Below, piece by piece: positions 1 through 13,100 of a stretch of DNA of 64,000 nucleotides. Source of the stretch: Ostrinia nubilalis (lineage: Eukaryota; Arthropoda; Insecta; Lepidoptera; Crambidae); assembly GCF_963855985.1 (NCBI RefSeq), contig NC_087117.1, forward strand, positions 5,157,001 through 5,221,000, read 5' to 3'. Positions within the stretch are counted from its first letter, which is position 1. Each line of letters begins with the position of its first letter. Made by a program: the position numbers and the translations under genes. The notes below the pieces were generated by a model that was given only the letters and a program-made list of their open reading frames with translations, searched no databases and had not been told where the DNA came from.

Positions 1-61
1 CAGTACATCGTTTTGGGGCTAAAAGATGATAATGAAAGTCATAATTTCAAAGAACACTTAC

Positions 62-3000
62 ACTTGGTATGCTGGTCGAACGGCACGCTCCTCTCCAAGG
101 CGTCTTCCACCACGCGCATCATGAAATGGTGGTACTCCCCGGAGCGAGGCGGCGGCGACCACGCCCCCGTAGCGCGGTCGAACACTGGAAGGGGAAATTG
201 TTTATTTTTCTATAGTCTGGTCTGCGAGCACGTAGAATTCTCTGTGGTGTAGTGGTAAGATCACGTGCTTCAGACGCAGAGGTCCCGGGTTCGATTCCCA
301 GTGGGCGCAAAATTTTCTATTCGGTTTGGTTGGTGGTAGGGCTTGTTCTAAGTCCGCCTGGCTAGCTACCACTATCTTAATTATGTAAGTCTGTCGCCAT
401 AACAACAATGTTTAACAGCATAGTTGTGTTCCGTCAGTTAGAGGTAAGAAAGCCAGTTCCTCCGTGGTTGAGGATTCCGGGTGGAGCTCGTTTCCACCTT
501 CGGCCTGATTGTCACTTACCATCAGGTGAGATACAGGCCAAGAGCTTCCTTGTTGTGGATTAAAAAAACCCTAACCAAAAATTAGGTTGCCAGTGTCAAG
601 TAGATATAGTCCTATTGCCCTTATCTCAGTTTTGTCAAAGATTTTTGAAAAGGCAATGCAAGCCAAATTAATTTCATTTCTAACAAAACATGCTATAATT
701 AGGGAGGAGCAATTTGGGTTTCGCAAGGGAAGGTCAACAACACTGGCGTGTTACTCTCTTATTAAGAATGTATCGTACCATATGGACAAGAAGGTTCCCG
801 TTTCCACCATTCTTTTCGACATGAGTAAGGCCTTTGACTTTGTCAATCATAAAACACTCCTGAACAAGCTCGAACGATATGGTGTACGGGGAGCTGCCTA
901 TGGTTGGATAGAAAGCTATCTCAGTGGGAGGACACAGTTTGTAGAAATACCTAAACTAGATAATAGGTTCCAGAGCGTGACGTACAGATCAGAGAGTAGG
1001 TTAAATACTTCAGGTGTACCTCAGGGCAGTATATTGGGTCCATTACTTTTCATCCTTTACATTAATGACCTTCCAAATTGTACGCAATACCCGGTCACAC
1101 TTTTTGCCGACGATATTTCTATAACAATACACAAAAAATCGAATATTGACTATAATGATGAAATAAATAATGAAATAAGAAATATAACAAATTGGTTGGA
1201 ATGTAATGACTTAAAAATTAACACAAATAAAACAAAATACATACAATTTTACAACAAATATGGTAAACCTCAGCAATTATTAGTACAGCATCGCAACAAT
1301 CCTATTGACATGACTACATCGGCAATCTTTCTTGGTATTGTAATCGACTCCAAACTTACATGGCAAAATCATGTTGACATTGTGTGCCAGAAGATTAACA
1401 GGTTTGTTTTCGCTCTGTATCGTCTTACGAAATTGTCTAACCTTAAGACAGCTCTGATGGCATACCACGGATACGTAGGCTCGGTGTTAAGGTATGGGCT
1501 AATCTTGTGGGGAAACTCGACTCACGCAAATCGTGTCTTCATTCTACAGAAGCGATGTATAAGAGCTATGTGCGATGTTGGACAGATGGAATCATGTAGG
1601 CCTCTCTTTAAAAATCTAAAAATCATGCCATTACCCTCCTTATACATATTTGAAATCCTAATATTTACGAAAAAAAATGCAAACCTTTTTATAAAAAAGT
1701 CTGATATTTGTAATCGTGGTGGTACGAGAAGATACCCTTGGAAGCTATCAGTACCCCCAGCAGCCACAACTTGCTTTACTAAAAATTGTTATAGTATGTG
1801 TATACGATTGTTTAATTTACTTCCAAATCACATTCAAAATTTGCAATTCAATCTTTTTAAGAGAACTATTTTCCGAATTCTCACTGAAAACTGTTTTTAT
1901 GACTAGATGAATTTATAAAATTCTGCCGTGGTAACCATATGCGAATTGCTAATTTATGACATTCTTGTAATTTTGATACTGACATTGTATTCTCACATTT
2001 TATTGTGATCATAAAATTGTTTAATTTATTATAATTTATGTGACATCCTAAATTTTAATCCTTACCTGAATTACCTAATTGTTTTAATTAATATTGTAAT
2101 TGCATTGTAATAAATATTTTTGACATTTAAATTCTATTGGAGGTAGATCATGTAATATTAATAATGACTATTAATAATTTAATAATAATACTGCATGACG
2201 ACTAAATGTTTGCATATCGCTATGTCGATGAAACATGTTGTTCTCGTAACAAGATAATAACTGAAATGTACCATGTTTTATGCAAATAAATAATTTTGAA
2301 TTTTGAATTTTTTGAATTTTTTGTCACCGAGCACGTAGAATTTTGTCCAATGCGCTCGCACACTCACTGCGGGCGCCCGTCGCACAGTCGCGACAGCAAT
2401 ATAATTACGCGCGAGAGCGATAAGGATGGGTAGCTTGGGGCCTTTTGTACCCTTTGCACCACCGGCCTGCACCACTGGTGGTGCAAAGGGTATTTTTAAA
2501 TCCCTCTTGCACCACCAACAAATAGTGATGTGCTACCATCGACTGTAAAACTAGTAGTAGACTGTAAAATACTTAATAATTTAATTGTTATAAATAAATC
2601 AAAACCTACCTAAAAGTTTTAATTTATTTATCGCAGTGCACCAAGAAGAATTTGATATAGCTCCTTTATGATTATGTTGCCCTGGTACTTTAATACATAT
2701 TTTTAGTAACTCTTTTGAAAATATTTAATAGCCTATGTTACTCAGAAAATTATTTAGATTTCGGAGCCAGTAGTTTCGGAGCCTATTCAGTACAACAAAC
2801 AAACAATCAAATCTTTCCTTTTTATAATATTAATATTATATATATTATAGATAAACGTTTTACAGTTAATAGTAGCGCAACACTATTGGTGGTGTAAAAG
2901 GGATTTAAAAATACCCTTTGCACCACCAGTGGTGCAGGCCGGTGGTGCAAAGGGTACAAAAGGGCTTGGGGTCATTGGACAAAATTCTACTTGCTCACAG

Positions 3001-6000
3001 ACCGGGCTTTATCATAGCAAAACATGAGAGGACTTATTCTAACACCCGTATTCACAAACATTACTTTGAGGCCTCATAGTGCGCATGGACGCACAGGGTC
3101 CCAAAAACCTATTCATAGACGATACTTCAGTGGTGACAAGCACTATGTGTCCCTTAGAATGAACGCAAAGCTAAGGTAGCCAGGGAGCTGTATTACGCAA
3201 CGCATAGTGTCTATTTACGTCAAAATTGTTAGGTTATTCTCGTTTTTGAGGTTTGTTTGCTTTATTTATGGTTGTATTCGATTAATATCATCTTACAATG
3301 GATAAACAGTAGTGAAGACTAATTTGATAATTATATCAATGAGCAAAGTGGAATAAGTACCAGAAAAGTAATACGGGATTCCCAAAATCCCTTTGATTAT
3401 TACAATTCAAACGAATTTAGTTTAGGTTTTCCAAAGATGGGCTACTTTTCATACTTTTACCACTGATAAAAGAAGACCTGAGGATATTAACTGCGAGAGG
3501 CCTACCAGTGCCTATGTATCAGTTGCTAGTGGCAAATAAAACATAAAATTATTTATGAAGTTTTATTTTCATCAATTTTCAATGTCTAATTTAATTTAAT
3601 GTATTTGTAAATCATTAATCTTTTTTTCATGTTCTAACTGTCTAACAAATTATTTTCTCTTGCTATCATTTTTTTTTCTCTTTGTAGCCCCAACTCGTGC
3701 AAAGCCTGGTCTTGTTGTATATTCAAAGTGGTGCGTTTGATTCTTGTTTCTGTCTTAATCTTAATTCTTGCTACTACTAATCTTAATTTCTTGCTACCTG
3801 AAAAGCAAATTATGAATTTAACTTCTATGAGTATACTCTGCTTAGTTATTCGTCATAAATCTATCTATTATATTTTATAAACATTACGGGTGTTGAGAAC
3901 GTTTGATTGATTTCTGAGAAAGTTCTTTTTTCTTTGGGTCTTTAAATTATTCCAGCAGCTTTTCAGTTGATGTGTGAGCCTTTGTGAAACATAAAATATG
4001 GTTGAGGATTGTAAGCCACTGTTAGATTTTCCCAGGCCTGCTTCTTCAACTCGATATTTTAGAGAGGATAATAATATGCTTGTCTTCAATAATAGGTCGT
4101 TCTCTTATTATAGCTACAATCAGCTCTCTTTCGGAAGAAGAAAACGGCAGCTTTTTTGATCTGAAAAATAATGATTTTGACTATTTAAATTTTTATTATT
4201 GATTGAAAATAAACAATGAAATCGAAGTATTAATACTAACCTGATAGTTGTAGTTTAATTCATATTTATTAAATTCACAAATCCACAAAATATTATCACA
4301 TAAAACCGTTGCACCGTTTGAATGACAGGAATGTCAGCGGAGTGAAGTGCGTAACATAAGCGAACCAATCACAGAGCACTATTCAACACTCTGATTTTGC
4401 ATAGTCAAGGGTCGTTTATGTATTGTTTATGAATTGAAAGGCTTGCCATATGGAACGCATTGAGAAATGTCACATTTCGCATAGCGTTGCTGTTTCACAT
4501 AGGTAAGTATCGTTTGTGAATACGGGTGTAAGTCCTTCTGGCTATTTGCTACCTGCCCCTTACGTATGTCGTCAAAGTTAAAAGCATAATTGTTGAGCCT
4601 GTATCTCACCTGATGGTAAGTGATGATCAGGTCGAAGGTGGAAGCGAGCTTCACCCGGAATCCTCAACCACGAAGGAACTGGCTATCTTACCTCTAACTG
4701 CCGGAACACAACAATGCTGTTTATTGTTATGGCGACAGTTACTTTTTTTCAGCAGTCGGAGCAAATAAGTATAGCCAGTTCCTCTGTGGTTGGGTTACCT
4801 ACGAAGTAAGTTCGCTTCCACCTTACCAACAGGTGAAATGAAGGTCATGAGTTTCCCCATTGTGGGTAAAAAAGGAAGGTAAGCAAACTGAAACAGCAAT
4901 GAGCAGGGCACAAGCATGCAGAACTGATGGACGATGGGGCAGTAAGGTTCTGGAGGTCACGTGCCGGCAAACAGGGTGCGACGTCCACCCACAAAGTGAA
5001 CAGACGACCTTATAAGGGCGCAGGAAGGCGCTGGATGCAGGCCGCTGCCAACCGGCCAATCTGGAGGAGGCCTATGATAATGTTCAGCAGTGGAAGTCCT
5101 ATGGCTGAGATGATGATGATGATGACTTGATATTTTAGCATCGGGTCACGTTTATTGTTCACTGACAATGGGTACTTTATGGTTTTTGAATACAATTTTG
5201 CATATCCTAAGAATTGTTTTGTACTTACGCTCAGCAACAAACTCCTGCGAGTCCAAAGTGACCTCTATGCGCTCGCGCACGCCGCGCGCACAAAAGCGTT
5301 GTATCGCCGCCTCTGATGAAAGCCGCGCGCGCGATTCCAGCACCGCTAAAAACATAATACATTAATTTAATACATCAAAAACTGGTGTGTTTTAAGTTGG
5401 TAAGTCTAACTTGGCGTCGCACTGTAGCAGACGAGACGAAGAAAATCGGCAAGACTTGGAGCAAGATTAAATTGAAGCTCAAGACCGAACGCCATAGAGG
5501 ACTGTTGTGGACGCCCTCTGCCCCATATAGGAGAAAGTGAATCTTGTCAGATCTAACAGGCAGGCTTTGCTGAAATCAAAGTATTGTTTATGGGCGTACC
5601 GACTTGATGTAGAGGAAATTTATCACTCATATACCTAAACTACCTACTTACCTTCTTTTTCGTCTTATGTGGATATCTAAGAACGGGGGGACCGTGTCTA
5701 AAAAGTCAGATATGCCCTCCAGTGCGTCGTAAAAATATGGTAAACCTCCAAGGGCGTCACAGTAAAAAAAGTTCGGGAAGCCCTGGTAAGTTAATACATC
5801 TTCATCAGCATTTCATTTCATTTTTTAAGTCTTGCGGAATTTTACATAGGTAAAAAAACACCCCTTTGTTATTGAAACGTATAGCTGATCGCATATAGCT
5901 TCAACCACACCAACGAGTGCAGATCGCCATCGCCGGCGCGATCAAAGGCCAATGACAGTTCACGCGACCTGTTATTGTTTGTCATTCATCGCGCCGTGAT

Positions 6001-9000
6001 CACGTCGGCGATGGCGATCTGCACTCGTTGGTTGGTATGGTTGAAGCATTAGACACAATTTATATCCTTACCTTCATCCACGAGCGTGTCCAGCATGCGC
6101 CTGAACTCGTAGTCGGGAGGGAACCGCTCGCTGATGCTTCTCTCTGGAGGGCGAGGAAGCGCTGGAAAACAAGTTTTAAAACTTAAAAAACTGTAATGAC
6201 AAATGCCAATTCAGGAGGAAACGTCAGATGACAGAACAGCGTTGTGCGTGCCATTGTGTGCATTATTACTTTTACTAAAGCCCGGTCTGTGAGCACGTAG
6301 AATTTTGTAATTATGTAGCTGTCGCGCTCGCACACTCACTGCGGGCGCCCGTCGCACAGTCGCGACAGCAATATAATTACGCGCGAGCGATAAGGATGGG
6401 TAGCTTGGGGTCATTGGACAAAATTCTACGTGCTCACAGACCAGACTATAATATCTTATAACTGACGAGTTTCTTGGGTTGTCGAACGCCCTAACCTCAA
6501 GAACTATAGAGTGATGTAGTCCGAATTGGAAAATTTTTGAGTTGGATACTCCATTTATCGAGGAGACTAATGCCCGTTTTCACCATCAATCCCTAATTTT
6601 TAAGTGATCCCTATGGTAACACATGACAGGAATTTTGTATACATAGGGGTCACTTAAAAATTAGGGATTGATGGTGAAAACGGGCATAAAGCTAATAGCA
6701 TTACGCTACTTATTTAGGAGCAAAACATCTACTATCTGTAAGTAAATGATTTCTAAAAACTAATATGAGTTTTATGACTTATATGAGTTTTCTATGAAAA
6801 CTTGCAAAAACGGGAAAATATTCAAACTATTTTCACGTGTAACAAGTCGCGGGCACAGTTAGTAGTGAAAGAAAGAATCCTACTATCCTACTTCCTACTA
6901 ATATTATAAATGCGAAAGTTTGTGTGGATGTCTGGGTGTTTGTTACTCTTTCACGCAAAAACTACTGAACGGATTTTGTTGAAACTTTATAGTATTATTG
7001 TTTATAATCTAGATTAACATATAGGCTATAATTTATGACGATATGTGACAAACTAAATTTCAATAAATAAATAGGACGTGGGTAAAAAGCGCCATCTATC
7101 GTCATTGATTAAAATCTACAGCCAAAAAATTTTGACGTTCTTAAATATTCATGCCGTTAAACGCCATCTATTAACATCATTAGTAATTAAATGAGGTCCA
7201 CGCGTACGAAGTCGCGGGCGGCCGCTAGTGAGTCAATAAATCAAAAACGTAAAAAGATAAAAAATAGATACTCACACCTGGAGTGCACCCACCGCGGGTC
7301 GAACCTGGCCTTGGTCTCGGCCGGCTCCTGCTTCAACGGGCACACGCGGCAGCGGCACAGCTCGTCCAGCGGGCAGCCGCATTGCGTGCAGAAGCCTGGA
7401 GTCAATTACATCATCATTATCACAAGGTGGACCGACGACCTCATTAAGGTCATAGCAGATAGAAGCAGACATATCAACTGGGGATCCGTAGGAGAACCAG
7501 AGTGACTGACATAGTCCGCATAATCGCTAAAATCAAGTGGCAGTGGACGAGGCACATAGCTCGAAGAGCTGATGGCCGCTGGGGCAGGAAAGTTCTTGAG
7601 TGGCGACCACGAGCTGGAAGACGTAGCGTGGGCAGGCCTCCCACTAGGTGGACCGACGATCTGGTGAAGGTCGCGGGAGGTACCTGGATGCAAGCGGCGC
7701 AGGACCGGTCTTTGTGGAAATCCTTGGGGGAGGCCTTTGTCCAGCAGAACGAACGAACGAACTACTGGGAAAGGGATCAACGCCGAATAGCCTTTCGCGC
7801 GCTGTCAATCGCGAGGCGAGGTGTGGATTTAAGTGTGCGCCTCGAGTTGATACGGTTACTAGGCTAAGGCCTTAAAGGTAGCAAGAAGGCGCGGGATGCA
7901 GGCCGCTACCAACCGGTTATTATAGAAATCATTGGGGCAGGCCTATGTTCAGCAGAGGACTTCCTATGGCTGAAATGATAATGATGATCACCAATCAGGT
8001 CATAAGTTTAGTCTTCACTGCAGGAGCTAGATTCTCTCTAATTTACCAGAGGCAATAGAGCTTTGGCCTACACTTCCTACGCTAGCCAAACGAGTAAGGG
8101 TCTGATTTTCATATTATATTTTGTTCCTTACTCGTAAGGAATTAGAGTTATCTTCTCTGTCGATTTGATGGAATAGAACTTATTGTTACTGCGGACGCAA
8201 AATAAATATCGATTGACATAGTCAAATTTGGACGAACGAAATCAGTATTTTGGGGCAGCTAGAACTGGTTTCATACGAATATACTTTACAATATAGGTAA
8301 GTAGATGCTCATCAGATGTTGACTAACCTTCTTTAACCTCAGCCTCGTCCAAGTGTCCAAAGATGGTCCTTCTAGCAGCTTCCAGCTTGGCGTTCTGGGC
8401 CGCCGATATGCGGTGCCTAGCGGCCGTCTTGTGGACTTCTGGAAGCAGGAACTGCTGGACTAACTCTGCTACCAGCTCGTTCTGTTCTGCTGTGGACCTG
8501 GAAGGGAAGATGTCATCGTCGTATCAGACAAATGACGTCCACTGCTGGACAAAGACCTCCCCCAAGGATTTCCACAACAACCAGTCCTACGCTGCCCGCA
8601 TCCAGGCACCTCCTGCAACCTTCACCAGATCGTCGGTCCACCTAGTGGAGAGCCAGCCCACACTACGTCTTCCGGCCTGTGGTCTTAGAAGGAAAGAATG
8701 TAGCTCATAAAAAGTATATCAATTGACTGATGATACTGGTCGTCCGGAATGTGTAATAACATGTCGTCAATATGTACGCAGAATTCCCAAGCTTAGCCTG
8801 AAATGGCAATGAGTGACATAGCTCGGAGAATTGATGCTGGAGCAAAAATAATCTGAAATTAAATAGCGTCTACGAAAAGCTTAATGTAGCCAGGCCTCTC
8901 ATTTGGTGGATTGACAAATGAAAATTGCAGACAGCGCAATCTGTCGTTGACCTTTGGGAGAGGCATTTACCTAGCAGTGGATGTGTTTTGGTTGAAACGA

Positions 9001-10161
9001 CATTATCAAAAGTTTTCCAGCAGGTTTTTCGATTGTGACAAAACACAATTTATTGAAACAGTTAATTAAAATGATAATGAGTAATAAAGACAGTGTCGTC
9101 AACGTACATAGAATCGTTCTCCTTCAAAGACAGGTCGATCTTGTCGGCTTCACAGCGCGCTTTCTTCACGGCATCCTCTTCGGCTGCCAGCGCCACACCC
9201 TCGTCTATGATCTCACGGAGATACGCGTCTACTGTCTCTTGGGTCACTCCAAGAACCTGGTGAAAGAATATAACATCATCATCTCCTTTTTTTAATCAAA
9301 TACACTTCTCGCATTCTAAAATTAAAAGTAAACCTAACGAATAAACATGTGGAATTTGAGAATTGATTGTAAAGTGAAACAATTGAAGATCGGAGATGCC
9401 TACAGCTAAACTACCATGTCCATCGAAGGTGCCACTCCCTATCCCAAATATTTTACACAAATATTTCCACTTGATTGACCGACGATCTGGTGAATAATGC
9501 CGCAGGACACGCCTGAAAGGTGCCGTCGCAGGAACGATCTTTGTGGAAATCCTTGTAAAGTCCTTGGTGAATCTGGACGTCTTTTGGTTGAAACGAACGA
9601 ACTAACCTGTTTGAACATCTCATCGTGCTCTCTCCTTCTGTGCTCTTCTTTCTGACGGCGGCCGGCTTCGGCTGCTTCTCTCATCGCCTTTTCGCGTACT
9701 GAAAACATTATTATTTCAATTACGAAGCCAAGAACCTTGCCTAATAATACTTCTATACTACTCTCGTAGTACAAGATCATCATCAGGTCATTGATTCTTC
9801 TTCTTTTCTTCTAGACAACAAACCTATGTACAGTGTCAGCCCAAAACCCCACCACAAGAGTGGCGCTATCAGTAGCGTTCATTAAATCTTCCTACGTGCA
9901 GTTCTTTGGGCACGCAGAACACGACATCATGTGTTTCATCGACTGGGGAACATAAACCACACGTCTTGCACTCCAAGTTTGAATCATCCAAGAGGTCATT
10001 GGTTAACATATAAAAATGGTAAACCACTGACGTGCAATCAATATGTAGGCGTGCTGTCTCCTCTCCTCCTTCAATCGTTTCAGCTCCTTCTCCAAGAAGT
10101 CCAGGGCAGCCGACACCGCCCCACCGCATAGCTCATCCACCAGGGCTGATATGGCATCGTC
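62..10161 (-). CDS. CFAP91: CFAP91 exons 13-20 (C-terminal part and extension)
   Basis: Exons 13-16 (10161-10032, 9698-9607, 9256-9108, 8497-8328) code the conserved helical C-terminus: 'LDFLEKELKRLKEERRQHAY', 'EAAEAGRRQKEEHRRREHDE', 'VDAYLREIIDEGVALAAEED', 'NELVAELVQQFLLPEV'. Vertebrate CFAP91, as I recall it, ends soon after this point. Here four more exons continue in frame: 7395-7276 (cysteine-rich, CxxCxC...CxCxxC), 6161-6072 (proline-rich), 5345-5229 (helical) and 184-62 ('SGEYHHFMMRVVEDALE'). All four have phase 1 at both ends and lengths divisible by three. They lack homology that I recognise. They could be a lineage-specific extension or, less likely, exons of a downstream gene that happen to share phase. 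Confidence 0.78.
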
Positions 10162-13100
10162 CTGTGTGAGATAAATCATCATCATCTTCATAATTTTAAC
10201 TAATAACAGTACACTGTTGGACGTTAACCTCGAAACAAGGGTAATTAATTACTCTACGTTAGTCATAAAGTCTACTCGTCACAGGAAATTATGTTAAATT
10301 CGTCACACTTTATATTTCTCGTGGGGAATTTACTTCCATATTGATCTCCGAGAGAGAGCTCATAATACTCATCGGGCTTTCTCCGCCAAATAGTATGTCC
10401 GTCAATAGTACAACTGTGATGGTTGTAGCCATCGAAATAGATTCACGAGAGAGAGGTAAAGGAAGAGAGAGAGAGATTCAGAGAGGGAAAAGGGAGAGAA
10501 AAAGAGAGAGAGCGCGTGAAGAAATAGAGGAAGCGCCCTCACACAGAGAATAAGATAGGGAGAGAAGTAAATAAAGGACTCTTTCTTTTGCTCCCGCCCT
10601 CTTGTAGAGAAAGAGATAGTAAAAAGTGGTGAGAGTAGGTATTCTATTCTAATTCTGAGTACCTTCTGCTCGGACTCTGTGCGTAGTGCGTTGTACTCCC
10701 TAGCTTTAGCCTCCTCTCTAGCAATCCGTATCTTGTCCTCCTTCTGAAGGCCGTGAGTGGTCTTCAGCTCCTCAGTCAGCTCGGAAGCCCGAGTGCGGCC
10801 CTCGTACATCTATTAAAGAAACATTATTTGAATAAGTTTCACGGCAATTAGTATTCATGGATATGGAAGGATAGAAGTCACAAATTACATGATGTTGCAA
10901 ATGTCAAAGTGGCGCGACAGTGACGCGACAGTAACGCGACAATGACGGGCGCGTCGTAAATGTGGTGCAACGATGGAGTATAGTGATGCGACAGTGACTT
11001 AAAGTTATTCCTATAAACAACATAACTTACTAGATTCTGCAGAGCGCGTCCTCTGATAATCTTCTGTAGCAACAACGCGGCAACGCAGCCTAATGGCTGG
11101 CCTCTTCAGTGTCCTCTACGCTCTCTACCTCCGGCCTGGGCAGACGCGTGGCGCGGCATAACAGTGACGCGATCAGTGACGTGAAGGTGACACGACAGTA
11201 ATGTGACGGAGATGCGACAGTGAAACGCGACGGTGATTCGACAGTGATTTCCTTCCACAACATAACTCACCAGATTCTGTACAGCGCGTCCTCTAATAAT
11301 CTTCTGCAGCAACAACGCTACTTGGTGGCTGGCCTCTTCAGAATCCTCTACGCTCTAACCTCCGGCGTGGGCGGACATGGCGTGACGGTGACGCGACTGT
11401 GACACGATGGCGACGCAACAGTGACGCAACGTACCTTCCTATATACAGAACGTCACTTACCAAATTCTGTACAGCGCGTCCTCTAATAATCTTCTGCAGT
11501 AACAACGCTGCCTGATGGCTAGCCTCTTCAGAATCCTCCACGCTCTCAACCTCGGGCGTGGGCGGACGTGGCGTGACTGTGACGCGACGCGGCTTCAACA
11601 CGTGGAGTGGCCCGGCTGTGCTCTGCGCCGCTCCTAGACGAGCCTCTGTAAGGAACGTGACGTGTTTTTAGTTGATTCTTGCGAGTTTAACTACGTGATC
11701 GATCGAAAAATATTGGCGACACAGGAGTCGCAGTCGTAGGTAGACCTTTACCACATCATGGGACTCGGTGGACTGATGATGTGGTATAGCTCGCGAGAGT
11801 GAACTGGGAGCAAGTCAGAATGATCGGTCATTGTAGAAATGCTTAGGGAAGTAAATAAATAACACCTTATAATTGACAGTGGGACATAGTTCCCACTATA
11901 TCTTGAACGTTATTTCCTTGTCTTAAGGTCCAGAAACAAAACAAAATATGAACTTGTGATGACCGTTATAAGGCTTCAGTTAGGTTTTCTGAGTTAGGTT
12001 AGGTTTTTGGAGTTAGGTTAGTTTTCCGAGGTTAGGTTTCGGAGTTAGGTTAGGTTCTGAAAATAGGTTTTCCATTAAGTAGTTAGTTTTTCCGAAAGTT
12101 AGTCTTCCGAAGGCTGTTTTCCGAAATTGAATTTTCCGAAAATGGGGTTTTCTAACAGTCAGGCTTTCCAAAGTTAGGTTTCGTGAAAGTTTGGTTAGGT
12201 TTTTTCTTCTTCCCCCCAGATAAGTATGCGATTCAATGCATTTTATCCCTATAAATAATATTCTATTCTATTTTATCCCTGTTTTCTTCTTCTGATTATC
12301 AAAAACTTACTCTTCAAATCATTGTGAAGATTCTCCAAGAACTGTTCGCTCCACTTCGTCTCTCGCTCGCACAGCTGCATGGGATCCCTTGGTAGATGGT
12401 GACCGGAACAGGTGCGCTTGAGGTTCTGACCGCACTGGTCTAGCCAGGCGGGAGGCTCGGCTATCCTCTTGTGGTCTTCTAGAGCTGTAGGAGAATGGAA
12501 TAAGAATATTTGGTTCAGAAAAGTTTTCGAGTGGCGACCACGAGCCGGAAGACGTAGTGTGGGCATCCCACTAGGTAGACCGACGATCTGGTGACGGTCG
12601 CAGGAGGTGGATGCGGACGGCACAGGACCGGTCTTTGTAGAAGCGTAGTGTAAAAAGTCCAAGGATATTTGTGGAAAATCTTGGGGAAGGCCTTTGTCCA
12701 GCAGTGAACGTCTTTCGGCTGAAACGAACGAACAAAGTATCTGGTCTGCTCATATCTGTGGCAGAATCTAGCTGGACTGAGGATCTCAAGTAGATAAGCA
12801 GGAGATCGTGCTTTGTGGTGTTCTTTAGTTGTGGCTGATGTCTTAACAGTGGATTGCCTTTGGCTGAATTAAACGAATAAATCATGCAACCTTTAAATAA
12901 TCTTTTAAAGTTCTAAAGCCTGGTTCACGTAGAATTTTGTCCAATGACCCCAAGCTACCCATCCTTATCGCTCGCGCGTAATTATATTGCTGTCGCGACT
13001 GTGCGACGGGCGCCCGCAGTGAGTGTGCGAGCGCGACAGTAACATAATACGCGCGAGCGATTAGGATGGGTAGCTTGGGGTCATTGGACAAAATTCTACG

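Larger units (their letters stand above)
213..3009. mobile_element. TA-target palindromic MITE (family A), split by two later insertions
   Basis: The left terminus TAGTCTGGTCTGCGAGCACG starts at 213 after TA; the right terminus ends ...gaccgggctt at 3009 before TA. The middle pieces (2327-2440 and 2964-3009) match the family A palindrome (cgctcgcacactcactgcgg..., ...aaggatgggtagcttgggg). It is interrupted by a SINE-LINE composite (about 240-2326) and an 8-bp-TSD element (2441-2963). Family A has about 200-bp near-perfect foldback copies with TA duplications, a Tc1/mariner-type habit. About a dozen copies are in this window. Confidence 0.8.
10900..11425. repeat. GTGACGCGACA-type minisatellite between exon copies
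   Basis: Degenerate units of about 10-12 bp (acagtgacgcgac, cagtaacgcgac and similar) fill the spacers at roughly 10900-11000, 11160-11245 and 11380-11425. They separate the three copies of the exon 11 end and probably grew with them. Confidence 0.6.

Noticed and set aside
240..308. Possible functional tRNA gene
   Set aside because: A and B boxes are present, but the acceptor stem does not pair and the same head recurs with a SINE body; it is a tRNA-derived SINE head.
7191..7505. 104-codon plus-strand ORF
   Set aside because: Antisense to CFAP91 exon 17 and runs into Helitron and RTE sequence; no domain.
10341..10809. Long ORFs on both strands over the GA tract
   Set aside because: Only the part at 10809-10663 is a CFAP91 exon; the rest is microsatellite.
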